A stretch of DNA of 64,000 nt from Paracoccus liaowanqingii (GTDB lineage: Bacteria > Pseudomonadota > Alphaproteobacteria > Rhodobacterales > Rhodobacteraceae), in contig NZ_CP038439.1 in assembly GCF_004683865.2 (NCBI RefSeq), forward strand, positions 3,164,001 to 3,228,000. Direction: 5' to 3'. Position numbers and translations under genes: made by a program. The notes under the pieces were generated by a model. It ran no database searches, was not told where the DNA came from, and saw only the letters and a program-made list of their open reading frames with translations. Below are positions 24,677-33,191 of the stretch, piece by piece. Position 1 is the first letter of the stretch; each line of letters starts with the position of its first letter.

Positions 24677-25672
24677 ATGAAATATGCGACAGCGGCTGCG
24701 CTGATGTGCGGTGCACTGTATCTGGGCGTGAACGAAGCTGCCGCAGAGCGGGTTTTGCGGATGACCGTGCAGGTCGGCGCGAACCATCCGGTAGGCGCGA
24801 ACACACATTATTTCGCCGAACAGTTGAACGAGATTTCCGGCGGTGAGATGACCGTGCGCGTCTTTGACAGTGCCCAGCTGTTTAAAGGTCAGGAAGTGCC
24901 TCAGGCCATTTCAAGCGGGGCAATCGATCTTGGGATCGTGCTGGCCGATGAATACGCCGGCTCAGTCCCCGCGGCGGGCATCTTTTCGGTCGCGTTCCTT
25001 TTCCCCGACTATGAAATCTTGGCCAGCGCAGCCGATCGCGAGGGCGAATTCCGCCAGACCTTCGACCAATTGCTGCTCGAGGCGGGCTCGAAGGTGCTGT
25101 GGTGGCAGGATTACGGCCCTGTCCAGATGCTGTCCAAGGGCGCTCCGGTCGTCTCGCCCGAGGATATGCGCGGCAAGATGGTTCGCGCAACGGGCAAGCC
25201 GACAGGCGATCTGATCGAGGCCGCCGGCGGCTCAGCCGTGGTTGTGGGCGGCGCCGAGCAATTCGTCGCCTATCAGCGCGGCCTGGTGGATATCGGGATG
25301 AGCGGGACGACTGCCGTCAAGTCGCGTGCGCTTTACGAGGTGATGGATCACGTCACGATGACCAGCCACGGCCTTGCCGAGTTCATCGCGGTGATCAACC
25401 CCGCGCTGTGGGACAGCCTTTCCGAGCAGGAGCAGGCTTGGATGACCGAAGCCGCAATTCGTGCAGAGGACCAGATGCGCGCCGGGACCGAGGCCGAAAA
25501 TGTCGAGGCTGCCGAATGGCTGGCCGAGAACGGACATGCGACCGTGACCGAGTTGACGCCCGAGCAGATCGCCGTCTGGCAGGAGGCCACACGCCCTGCA
25601 GTCGAACAATTTCGCGAAGAGGCGGGCGAGGCCGGTGACCGGCTTTTGACCGCGCTGGACGCCTTGCGCTGA
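24677..25672 (+). CDS. dctP: TRAP transporter periplasmic binding protein DctP (system 2)
   Basis: A 331-residue binding protein with a Sec signal peptide (MKYATAAALMCGALYLGVNEAAA). DctP motifs include RVFDSAQLFKGQEVPQAISSGAIDLGIV, MRGKMVRATGKPTGDLIEAAGGSAVVV and EQFVAYQRGLVDIGMSGTTAV. GGGAGGA lies seven bases before ATG 24677. It begins a canonical P-Q-M operon and is only distantly similar to the system 1 binding protein, so the two TRAP sets are not a recent duplication. Confidence 0.92.
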   Translation: MKYATAAALMCGALYLGVNEAAAERVLRMTVQVGANHPVGANTHYFAEQLNEISGGEMTVRVFDSAQLFKGQEVPQAISSGAIDLGIVLADEYAGSVPAAGIFSVAFLFPDYEILASAADREGEFRQTFDQLLLEAGSKVLWWQDYGPVQMLSKGAPVVSPEDMRGKMVRATGKPTGDLIEAAGGSAVVVGGAEQFVAYQRGLVDIGMSGTTAVKSRALYEVMDHVTMTSHGLAEFIAVINPALWDSLSEQEQAWMTEAAIRAEDQMRAGTEAENVEAAEWLAENGHATVTELTPEQIAVWQEATRPAVEQFREEAGEAGDRLLTALDALR

Positions 25673-25682
25673 GAGAACGGGC

Positions 25683-26237
25683 ATGACCGCACCCCGTGGC
25701 GCGCTGCGCCTTGCGGACGGGCTGTCGCTGATTGCGGCACGCCTGTCCGAGCTGGGCATCGTCGCCATGACGGTGTTGCTCACCTATGAGGTGGTGGCGC
25801 GCTATGTCTTTCGCGCCCCCACGCACTGGACCTCGGATGTTGCCACCACGGTGATGATCTGGCTGACGTTCCTCGCCATGGGCTATTGCCTGCGCGAGGG
25901 ACACATGATCCGCATTACCGCCGTCATCGGGCAGTTGCCCCCGACAGGCCGCAAGGCTGCGGAGGCGCTGAGCCTGATCGCCATCCTGCTGTTTTCGGTC
26001 TTCGTGCTGTGGGTGACCAGCCGAGCGATGATGGATTCCATCGCCTTCGGGCGCAGGCAACCGTCGATGTTGCGGATGCCAACCTGGATCGCCGAGCTGC
26101 CGATCATTCTGGGCTTTGCCATTCTTGCGTTGCAGGCGCTGGCCGAACTGATCCGCCTGCCGGGCCGCCCCGCGCCCGAATTTTCCAGCTCGGCCGAGCA
26201 GGAGCTGCCCCCTACGGACATGGAGGTGCGGCAATGA
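25683..26237 (+). CDS. dctQ: TRAP transporter small permease DctQ (system 2)
   Basis: A 184-residue four-helix protein with THWTSDVATTVMIWLTFLAMGYCLREGHMIRI, the conserved middle of DctQ. It starts 10 bases after dctP, and its stop overlaps the dctM start as ATGA. Confidence 0.9.
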   Translation: MTAPRGALRLADGLSLIAARLSELGIVAMTVLLTYEVVARYVFRAPTHWTSDVATTVMIWLTFLAMGYCLREGHMIRITAVIGQLPPTGRKAAEALSLIAILLFSVFVLWVTSRAMMDSIAFGRRQPSMLRMPTWIAELPIILGFAILALQALAELIRLPGRPAPEFSSSAEQELPPTDMEVRQ

Positions 26238-27502
26238 CCCCCTTTCTGATATTCGGCGCGCTGCTGGCACTTTTGCTGACTGGCATCCCGGTCGCGTTTA
26301 CGCTTGGCATACTTGGAGCAGGGCTGCTGGCGATCGACGGACTGCCTTTGTCGATGGTCGCCAGCACGCTGTTCGGCGGCATCAACGATTTTGTCCTGCT
26401 GGCCATTCCATTGTTTTTGCTGATGTCGAACCTGCTGTTGCGCGGCGGCATTGGGCGCGACCTGTTCGTGGCGATGCAAAGCTGGGTCGGGCACTGGCCG
26501 GGGGGCTTGGGCATCGCCGCCCTTTTGTCCTGCGGCGTCTTCTCAGCCATCTCGGGCAGTTCGATCACAACCGCTGCGACGGTCGGCACCGTTGCCATTC
26601 CCGAAATGATCAAGCGTGGGTATTCGCGCAGCCTGACACTGGGCCTGATGGCTGCAGGCGGCACGCTAGGGATCATCATCCCGCCCTCGGTCCCGCTGAT
26701 CATCTATGGTGCGATCACCGAACAGAGCATCGGCCAGCTATTTCTCGCGGGAGTCGGCCCCGGCATCCTACTGATCGTGCTGTTCGGGATCTACGTGGTG
26801 ATCGCCTCGGCTATCCAGGGCACGCATCAGGCGATGCCGCGAGCCACTTGGCCCGAGCGACTTCAAGCCACCCGCCGCGCCTTGCCGACGCTGCTGTTGG
26901 CGGGCACAATCCTTGGAGGGATCTATGGCGGGATCTTCACGCCGACCGAAGCCTCAGGCATTGGAGCAGCGGTCGCAATGCTGATCCTAGCCGTCAGCGC
27001 AAGGCTGAGCCGGACGGTCTTTCTAGGTGCGGTGCGGGACACGGTCAAGACGACGACGGTGATCTTTCTCATCGTGATTGGCGCCAAGATATTTGGGCAG
27101 GCAATCACCCTATATCAGCTACCTGCGCAGCTGGCTTGGCTGTTCGAGGATTACTTCAACACCGCAACGCTGGCGCTTCTGCTGATCGCAGCGATGTTGA
27201 TCTTTATTGGCTTTTTCTTGGAAAGCATGTCGATGCTGCTGATCATGGTCCCCGTGCTTATGCCCACTGTCCTAGCTCTTGGAATTGATCCGATCTGGTT
27301 CGGCATCTTCTTCGTGTTGCTGATCGAAATCGCACTGATCACGCCGCCCGTCGGGTTGAACCTGTTCGTCATCCAGTCGCTCGACCGGGCGCCGCTTGGC
27401 GTGGTGGCACGGGGCGCGTTGCCCTTTGTCGCAATCATGCTGGGATCGGTCATTCTGATCGCAGTGTTTCCACAAATCGTTCTGGCGATACCGGGGCTTT
27501 AG
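26234..27502 (+). CDS. dctM: TRAP transporter large permease DctM (system 2)
   Basis: A 422-residue permease from ATG 26234 (MTPFLIFGALLALLLTG). Hallmarks are CGVFSAISGSSITTAATVGTVAIPEM, AAGGTLGIIIPPSVPLIIYGAITEQSIGQLFLAG, GGIFTPTEASGIGA and the C-terminal IEIALITPPVGLNLFVIQ. The open frame extends upstream into dctQ, but ATG 26234 has the ATGA overlap and gives the family length. Confidence 0.93.
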   Translation: MTPFLIFGALLALLLTGIPVAFTLGILGAGLLAIDGLPLSMVASTLFGGINDFVLLAIPLFLLMSNLLLRGGIGRDLFVAMQSWVGHWPGGLGIAALLSCGVFSAISGSSITTAATVGTVAIPEMIKRGYSRSLTLGLMAAGGTLGIIIPPSVPLIIYGAITEQSIGQLFLAGVGPGILLIVLFGIYVVIASAIQGTHQAMPRATWPERLQATRRALPTLLLAGTILGGIYGGIFTPTEASGIGAAVAMLILAVSARLSRTVFLGAVRDTVKTTTVIFLIVIGAKIFGQAITLYQLPAQLAWLFEDYFNTATLALLLIAAMLIFIGFFLESMSMLLIMVPVLMPTVLALGIDPIWFGIFFVLLIEIALITPPVGLNLFVIQSLDRAPLGVVARGALPFVAIMLGSVILIAVFPQIVLAIPGL

Positions 27503-27504
27503 CG

Positions 27505-27536
27505 ACTGACGCCCGGCCACGTGGCCGGGCGTCAGT
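27505..27536. terminator. Perfect 32-nt palindrome, likely bidirectional terminator
   Basis: ACTGACGCCCGGCCAC is followed immediately by its exact reverse complement, then TAAAAA. The 16-bp stem needs a small internal loop to fold. It sits three bases after the dctM stop and 14 before the convergent lyase remnant, so it probably ends transcription from both sides. Confidence 0.75.
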
Positions 27537-27550
27537 AAAAACAAGACAGC

Positions 27551-27740
27551 TCAGGCGCCGAACCAGCCTGCGCGGGCTAGTTGGCCTGTGATCTTGTCAG
27601 GAACGCGCTTGGACAGCCACTCGACCAGCACTGCTGGTCGGTCATGGTCAAGGCCCGTGACAATGCCCTCGCGCTTCAAGAGGTAGTTAACGTCCTCGGT
27701 TGCGATGTCACCGGTTGCGCGCGGGGCAAAGGGGCTGATC
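27551..27740 (-). pseudogene. HMG-CoA-lyase-like gene, 3' remnant
   Basis: Read on the minus strand, about 62 codons give PFAPRATGDIATEDVNYLL, then DKITGQLARAGWFGA and a stop. This parallels the C-terminus of the intact lyase at 20722-21627 (PFAPRATGNIATEDAHYLL...DKITGQLARAGWFGE). It differs at many positions, so it is a diverged paralogue and not a recent copy. Homology begins at the active-site loop at about 27740; everything upstream is lost. The break lies about 50 bases from repeat copy C. Confidence 0.8.
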
Positions 27741-27793
27741 CCCCGTCGCCATGTCCAAGTCTAAAACCGAGTACATTTTTCACACAGTCTCGC

Positions 27794-28140
27794 CTCTTCG
27801 CGTCGATGCTGCCCGGCAATCGAGAGGCTGCTTTTCAAGAGATATGGCGATCGCGGGCACCGCGATCGCTTATCGAGAGGACAGCCACGCCTCCGCTGCG
27901 TTTCGTCACGGGTGACGACTCTTCATTTCGTTTGTCCGTCTGCCATCCGGCCGGCGATCTGAACACGGGCTCTGGTGCCGCTGCGCGTCAGCCTCCACGG
28001 AGAAATCCGGTTCCTCCCACAAGCAAGCGCGCGGGTCCCTCCTAATTTCAACGCTCCGGCCCCGTGTGTCAGATCACCGTCCGGCCGCAGGTCGGGCTGC
28101 GTCCACCTTGCTTTGCCCTTCGGATGACATGAGGTAATGC
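27794..28140 (+). repeat. Dispersed ~330-bp repeat, copy C
   Basis: Third and longest copy. It matches copy A from ctcttcgcgtcgatg at its start, keeps the gatcgcgggcaccgcgatcg core and the gtcagatcaccgtccggc block, and continues like copy B through tttgcccttcggatgacatg. It has the same orientation as A and B. It bounds the TRAP block on the right. Bases 28141-28334 show no gene. Confidence 0.75.
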
Positions 28141-28334
28141 AAAGTGAAAAGCAGGGATGGCTTCGCTACTGGCGGAAGTAGGAAGGAGCGCCACGACATG
28201 TCGAACTGGATCAAAACACAGGGCAGAGATTGGGCTGTGGCCCATCAGAGGCGAACCTTTGTGACAGGAAAGGCAATCCCGCCGTCGCAGCGGCAATAGA
28301 CCCCACTGTTTTCAAGCAATTTTTTCCCCTGCTG

Positions 28335-28391
28335 AAGGCAGAACTATCTGACGCCTGCCACCCGGTGTTTAGCAACAGATAGTTCTGCCTT
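28335..28391. repeat. 16-bp inverted repeat with 25-base loop
   Basis: AAGGCAGAACTATCTG at 28335-28350 and its exact reverse complement at 28376-28391, followed by TTT. It could be a terminator for a transcript running right, or the terminal inverted repeats of a lost small element. Its closeness to the IS5 remnant favours mobile origin. Confidence 0.6.
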
Positions 28392-28430
28392 TTCTGTCAG
28401 GAGGCCTGACTTCTGGCGTAAAGTATTTCT

Positions 28431-28725
28431 TCAGCACTGCTTTGGAGCGGTCCGATCTTTGGGCCGGACTCCGACGCTCGGCGGCCAAGCCCACCATGAT
28501 CCGGGTGACGCCCCGTTGTCGCTCCAGCGCTTCCTATGATGGTAGAGCGTCTTGGCGGGCCCGTCTTCCTTCGGCGCGTCGAACCAAGGTGAGCCATTGC
28601 GATCAATGACGATGAGGCCGCTCAGGACCCTCAAATCATCGATACGCGGGCGGCCATGGCTCCTGGGAAAGAGAGCGCGAAGGCGCGCCATCTGCGCGTT
28701 CCGTCAGCCGGAACAGATTGTTCAT
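28431..28725 (-). pseudogene. IS5-family (IS427-like) transposase remnant
   Basis: From ATG 28725 the frame reads MNNLFRLTER, then a single extra G shifts it. In the next frame MARLRALFPRSHGRPRIDD, VLSGLIVIDRNG and WFDAPKEDGPAKTLYHHRKRW match the N-terminal third of IS427-type transposases. Further frame breaks follow and the DDE core is absent. It is a decayed fragment. Confidence 0.8.
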
Positions 28726-29291
28726 CAACCAGGTCCTTCTGCAGAGCCTGAATCACCAAAAATGCGTGAAATCGATGGGTCCGGGCCCTGACAGACACCG
28801 GTGTCCTTGCGAGTCGCAGGATCGAGAGCGGCCGGATGGGGGCCTGTTTGCAGTGATAAGGCTCCGGCATCATGTTCTTTTTGGCAAGCAGCCTGCAGCC
28901 GCCCTTGTGCTACTGTCCCAGAACCAAGAGGGACAGACGGGAGTTGGCCCCCGGGAGGGTATCCGGGGGCCAGCGCCAGATCATCGGCCAACCCGCCCAT
29001 CATAGGCCGCGTGAAAGCCATCGTGCTCCGCAGCCATTTGACGGCGCGTTCGTCCTGCCTCGTTCCGCCGACTTGCCGGGACTGCTGCCCCGCTGTCGCG
29101 GTTATCGTTGTGTGTCACTAACCTAGAAGAGGAACTTCGCAGTCGTCCACACTTTTTGCATGTGGTGCAGATAAACATATGTTGCGAAGCCGGCAGGCCC
29201 GCCTGTGCAAATCCGATCGTTGCCCTGGTCTTTCTCCGCTGCCGTCGCGCACGGATGGGCAAGGGCTGCACCTTGGTACTCACATCATCCT
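28726..29291. other. Intergenic region without a recognisable gene
   Basis: About 560 bases with no convincing coding sequence on either strand. A hairpin formed by gcccccgg (28946-28953) and ccgggggcc (28965-28973) is present. Short frames here overlap each other in several phases without homology I can name. Confidence 0.4.
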
Positions 29292-30044
29292 TCAGGTCAC
29301 ACCTCCCTGGGCCTCCTGAAAGATCGAGGCGATGTCCTCGTTCGTCAGCAGCTTCCACTGACCTGGCGCCATGCCATCGGGCAAGGACAGCCCCCCCACG
29401 CGTTCACGCTTCAGTTCCTCGACATGGTTGCCGACGGCGGCGAACATCCGACGCACCTGGTGGTACCGGCCCTCGGTGACGCTCAGCAGGGCTTCTCTCT
29501 CGGAGATCACCGTCATCTCGGCAGGCGCCAGTCGCGTGTTCTCGCCCCGCAGCGTCAAGCACCCCGAGGCGAACAGGTTGCCCTCGGTCCCATCCAGAGG
29601 ACGCGCCAGGATGGCGCGATAAGTCTTCCTCACGTGGCGCTTGGGGCTGATGATGCGATGCAGCAGAGCCCCGTCATCGGTCAGCAGAAGAAGCCCCGAC
29701 GTCTGCTTGTCCAACCGGCCGATGGTCGAGATCGCGGGATCACGCCGTTTCCAGCGCTCGGGGAGGATGTCGTAGACAAGCGGTCCGTGATCCTTGTGCG
29801 AACAGGTCATCCCCAACGGCTTGTTCAACAGGATGACCATGCCCGCGACGGGATCGAGCGGCTTCCCGTCGACCGTCATCCGCGCGGGCAAATCCTCGGT
29901 GACCGGGATGCGCCTGGTGACATCCACGACGTCGACAGCGTCCAGGGTGATGCTGCCGGTCCTGGCCATTCGCGCGATGTCGTTGCGCGAGCCGTAGCCC
30001 ATCGAGGACAGAAGCTTGTCGATCCGGAGGGATGGAGTTTTCGT
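29292..30044 (-). CDS. RsuA/RluF-type pseudouridine synthase
   Basis: A 250-residue protein if started at TTG 30044 (LTKTPSLRIDKLL), the length usual for RsuA-like enzymes; a frame to 30155 would add 37 unlikely residues. An S4 domain (RIDKLLSSMGYGSRNDIARM) precedes the catalytic core with GRLDKQTSGLLLLTDDG, where D is the nucleophile, then KTYRAIL and EGRYHQVRRMFAAVGNHVEEL. It isomerises a specific uridine in rRNA. It is a core-type gene in an accessory setting, so it may be a second copy. Confidence 0.88.
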   Translation of the reverse strand, partial: TKTPSLRIDKLLSSMGYGSRNDIARMARTGSITLDAVDVVDVTRRIPVTEDLPARMTVDGKPLDPVAGMVILLNKPLGMTCSHKDHGPLVYDILPERWKRRDPAISTIGRLDKQTSGLLLLTDDGALLHRIISPKRHVRKTYRAILARPLDGTEGNLFASGCLTLRGENTRLAPAEMTVISEREALLSVTEGRYHQVRRMFAAVGNHVEELKRERVGGLSLPDGMAPGQWKLLTNEDIASIFQEAQGGVT

Positions 30045-30211
30045 CAATGGTTGCGATGCCTTACGTTGGCCCGGTGAGATCTTTAATTGATTCAATGCGT
30101 GCGGACGATGAAGGGTTCTGCTTTGCCGAGGCTGCCTTCGAGCGGTCTGATGCAATGCCGCCGATGGGCTGACTCGGGAAGGCCAAGATCGATCAGATGG
30201 GTTTCAATCGG

Positions 30212-30634
30212 TCACGGGCAATGCCTGACTGGCGTCGTCGTCACGATGCCGGGCGTCCGGCCTGCATTGTGGCCCATCTGCTCGCCCTTGTTCCCGGACG
30301 CAGATCGCTCCGCGATGGCCTCCAGTTCGGCCGAATGATGGGTTCCCCACGCGCAAAGCTGGGCAAGCGCTTGGGAAAGACTGCTTCCGAAGGGCGTGAG
30401 CGAATATTCGACATGGGGCGGGATCTGCCCGAAGTCACGGCGCGCCACGATCCCGTCCGCGACCAGGTCCTTCAGCTGCTGCGCGAGAACCTTGTCGCTG
30501 ACCTTGCCGACCGAGCGCCGCAGCTCGCCGTAGCGCAGGGTTCGGTGGGCGAGGTGATAGACGATGAGCGGCTTCCATTTGCCACCCATGACGAACAGGA
30601 CCGCATCGAGACCGCAGGTGAAGGTGTGTGTCAT
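30212..30634 (-). CDS. HxlR-family transcriptional regulator
   Basis: A 140-residue winged-helix protein starting at ATG 30634 (MTHTFTCGLDAVLFVMGGKWKPLIV). The HxlR core GGKWKPLIVYHLAHRTLRYGELRRSVGKVSDKVLAQQLKDL is clear, and a cysteine at C7 could be redox-sensing as in some HxlR proteins. It is divergent from the SDR gene at 30736 with an inverted-repeat operator candidate between, so it probably controls it. Confidence 0.9.
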   Translation of the reverse strand: MTHTFTCGLDAVLFVMGGKWKPLIVYHLAHRTLRYGELRRSVGKVSDKVLAQQLKDLVADGIVARRDFGQIPPHVEYSLTPFGSSLSQALAQLCAWGTHHSAELEAIAERSASGNKGEQMGHNAGRTPGIVTTTPVRHCP

Positions 30635-30661
30635 CCGTCGACCGCTCACTTTCGGGGCACT

Positions 30662-30673
30662 TACCAAAAGGTA
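30662..30673. promoter_or_regulatory. Candidate HxlR operator
   Basis: TACC-AAAA-GGTA is a perfect 12-base dyad midway between the divergent HxlR and SDR starts. HxlR proteins bind short dyads of this kind. Confidence 0.45.
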
Positions 30674-30735
30674 CATACTGGAAGATCGGAAGCCAAGCCG
30701 CCAGTTTCTCTGGACCAACGCAGATGAGGGACATC

Positions 30736-31482
30736 ATGGGTAGACTTGAAGGCAAGATCGCCGTCATCACGGGCGCCAACAGCGGGATCGGACTGGCGGC
30801 AGCCAAGCGCTTCGCGGCCGAGGGCGCCCACGTGTACATCACCGGCAGGCGGCGGGAAGAGCTGGAGCAGGCCACGGCGGAACTGGGTCCCGATGTGACC
30901 GCCGTTCAGGGGGACGTGACGAAGGCCGCCGATCTGGATCACCTGTTCGAAACGGTCCGCACGCGGCATGGCCGGATCGACATCCTTTTCGCCAATGCCG
31001 GGACGGGCGCCCTCGAACCGCTCGGCCGGATCACCGAGGCCGGTTTCGACCAGACCTTCGGGCTCAACGTCAGGGGCACCGTCTTCACGGTCCAGAAGGC
31101 CTTGCCGCTGATGCAGGAGGGTGGCTCGATCATCCTTACCGGTTCCACCACCGGCGTGATGGGAACCCCGGCCTTCAGCATCTACAGCGCCACCAAGGCG
31201 GCGGTGCGCAACCTGGCGCGAAGCTGGGCCTTGGACCTGAAGGGGACCGGCATCCGCGTGAACGTCCTGTCTCCGGGCGCCACGAGAACACCCGGACTGC
31301 AGAACGTCGCGGACGCCGCCGGCGCCGGCACGATGTATGAGGCGCTGCTCGCCCAGACTCCGGCAGGGCGGATCGCCGAACCGGAGGATGTCGCCGCGGT
31401 CGCCCTCTTCCTTGCGTCGGACGACAGCCGCGTCATGACCGGCAGCGAGATCTTTGCCGATGGCGGTATGGCCCAGGTCTGA
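30736..31482 (+). CDS. Short-chain dehydrogenase/reductase
   Basis: A 248-residue classical SDR. It starts MGRLEGKIAVITGANSGIGLAAAKRF (T-G-x-x-x-G-I-G cofactor motif), with LFANAGTG, catalytic ITGST...YSATK (Y-x-x-x-K) and SPGATRTPG. ATG 30736 is preferred, with GAGGGA upstream; a frame back to 30628 would cover the operator. Acidic/basic residues after the second strand (GRRREE) suggest NADP preference. Substrate unknown. Confidence 0.9.
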   Translation: MGRLEGKIAVITGANSGIGLAAAKRFAAEGAHVYITGRRREELEQATAELGPDVTAVQGDVTKAADLDHLFETVRTRHGRIDILFANAGTGALEPLGRITEAGFDQTFGLNVRGTVFTVQKALPLMQEGGSIILTGSTTGVMGTPAFSIYSATKAAVRNLARSWALDLKGTGIRVNVLSPGATRTPGLQNVADAAGAGTMYEALLAQTPAGRIAEPEDVAAVALFLASDDSRVMTGSEIFADGGMAQV

Positions 31483-31625
31483 ACGCTGCCTCCCCAGGCT
31501 GGTATACTGAGCGCGTTCAGCGCCAGGACGCTCACAGCGCGGGACCTGCCCGAGTGATGCGCCTGTCGACCGTCCAGCACGGGATCGACGGCGTCATACG
31601 CGCCGGATGGTGCGCCAGCGTCCGA

Positions 31626-32036
31626 TCAGAGTTGTGCGCCCTTGGCGGCCCATGCGGCCATTTCGCCGTCGGCGATGGTGAGGGACACGCGCCAGCGGTC
31701 GCTGCGGCGCAGGATATAGACATGGTCCCACTCGGCGATAAGTTCGTCGCCCTTGCCGAACATGCGATAGGCCATGCGGGCCTGCGCGACATTCGGAAAG
31801 AGTTCGGTCGCGGACAGCAGCTCTCCCTCGGGGCGCACGATGCCCTGACGGCGGTAGAAGTCCATGAGTGTCACGCAGTGATCGCGAAACGCCGGCCGCT
31901 CCATGGCAAAGTTGCCGGTCGGCGAGGGGAACAGTCCGACCTCATCCCAGAGTCCGCTGAGCGTCTCGGCGTCGTCGCGGGCGAACGCATCGACGTATTC
32001 CTCAAAAAACCCTGCAATCTCGTCGCGAAATGCCAT
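31626..32036 (-). CDS. NTF2/SnoaL-like small protein
   Basis: A 136-residue protein, MAFRDEIAGFFEEYVDAFARDDAETLSGLW, the alpha-helical opening of the cone-shaped NTF2/SnoaL fold. It ends AEWDHVYILRRSDRWRVSLTIADGEMAAW. Such proteins act as isomerases, cyclases or ligand-binding subunits. It follows the LysR gene by 173 bases on the same strand and converges with the SDR gene. The open frame continues upstream to 32834 but that part is the shadow of the LysR gene. Confidence 0.75.
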   Translation of the reverse strand: MAFRDEIAGFFEEYVDAFARDDAETLSGLWDEVGLFPSPTGNFAMERPAFRDHCVTLMDFYRRQGIVRPEGELLSATELFPNVAQARMAYRMFGKGDELIAEWDHVYILRRSDRWRVSLTIADGEMAAWAAKGAQL

Positions 32037-32209
32037 GCTCGTCCTGCCCGATAGCTGAATGAAGGTACCGCCTGTATCCCGCCTTGCCGGGCTGAACTCA
32101 AGAGTGTGCAGGGCCCTCGATCGATCGCCCTGGCGAACTGCTTCTTCGGCAGCAGCAGAGCGCAAACCATGGTCGAACAGGCACGAGCCCCCAGAGACAG
32201 GCCGCGACA

Positions 32210-33094
32210 TCATCTTGATCCCCGAACATGCGCCACAAGCGCGCGAAGCTTGGGGGCCATGTTCCGGCGCTGCGGAAAATAGAGATAGAACCCCGGGAAG
32301 GACGGCAGGAACTCCTCCAGCAGCGAGACCAGCTCGCCGCTGTCGAGATGGGGTTGCAACGTCTGGAGGGGGGCGAAGGTGATCCCTCCGCCATTCAGTG
32401 CCGTGCGCATCATCAGGCGCAGGTCGTTGGTGCAGATCTGCGGATCGACGGCCACGTCGAAGGGACGGCCGTCTTCGGCGAACTCCCACCGGTAGGGCGC
32501 GGTGTTGGGCGCCGGGCGCCAGCCGATGCAGCGGTGATGGACAAGATCGCGGGGGTGGTCCGGGACGCCCTGCGCGGCAAGATAGGCGGGCGAGGCCACC
32601 ACGGCCTCGCGCTGAGGACCTCCGACCGGGACGGCGATCATGTCCTGCTCGATCACCTCTCCCAAGCGCACGCCGGCATCGAAGCCGGCGGCGACGATGT
32701 CGAATTCGGCGTCGGTCACCGTGATGTCCAGGGTGATCCGGGGATGGGCCTCGGCAAAGCGGGCGATCAGCGGACCCGACAGGAAGGGCTCGGCGATCGA
32801 GGTCGCGGCGATCCGCAAGAGCCCTCGAGGGCAATCCTCGGCGCCGAGGCTGTCCAGCGTGCCGAGGATCTCCGTCAGCGGCCGGGCCAGCGCTGCCTGC
32901 AGCTCCACGCCCGCCTCGGTCAATCTGACAGAGCGTGTGGTGCGCAGGAGCAGCGCCACGCCGAGGCTGTCTTCCAACCGCCGGATCCCCTGGCTGACCG
33001 CCGAGCGGGTGACCCCCAACCGGTCCGCCGCCGCACGGAAGTTCGCCTCCTCGGCCACGGCGCGGAAGAGAAGAAGAAGGTTGAGGTCGATCAT
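32210..33094 (-). CDS. LysR-family transcriptional regulator
   Basis: A 294-residue LTTR from ATG 33094 (MIDLNLLLLFRAVAEEANFRAAADRLGVTRSAVSQGIRRLEDSLG). The N-terminal HTH and the type 2 periplasmic-binding effector domain are complete. LRIAATSIAEPFLSGPLIARFAEAHPRITLDI is typical of the AaeR/PecT branch that often controls SDR or NAD(P)H oxidoreductase genes. It is divergent from the SDR at 33192 and probably its regulator. Confidence 0.92.
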   Translation of the reverse strand: MIDLNLLLLFRAVAEEANFRAAADRLGVTRSAVSQGIRRLEDSLGVALLLRTTRSVRLTEAGVELQAALARPLTEILGTLDSLGAEDCPRGLLRIAATSIAEPFLSGPLIARFAEAHPRITLDITVTDAEFDIVAAGFDAGVRLGEVIEQDMIAVPVGGPQREAVVASPAYLAAQGVPDHPRDLVHHRCIGWRPAPNTAPYRWEFAEDGRPFDVAVDPQICTNDLRLMMRTALNGGGITFAPLQTLQPHLDSGELVSLLEEFLPSFPGFYLYFPQRRNMAPKLRALVAHVRGSR

Positions 33095-33191
33095 TGTCCA
33101 GCCTTGCTTACCATCCAGTGCAGTTCTGCGGCAATACCGGCGACAGCCGTTCCGGTCCATCCTTCAGATCATCCCAGATAAGGAGCATCTG

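Noticed and set aside
25886..26233. Upstream extension of the system 2 dctM frame
   Set aside because: It overlaps dctQ completely; ATG 26234 has the ATGA coupling and the normal DctM N-terminus.
32640..33191. Upstream extension of the SDR frame at 33192
   Set aside because: It lies antisense to the LysR gene; the SDR cofactor motif starts at ATG 33192.
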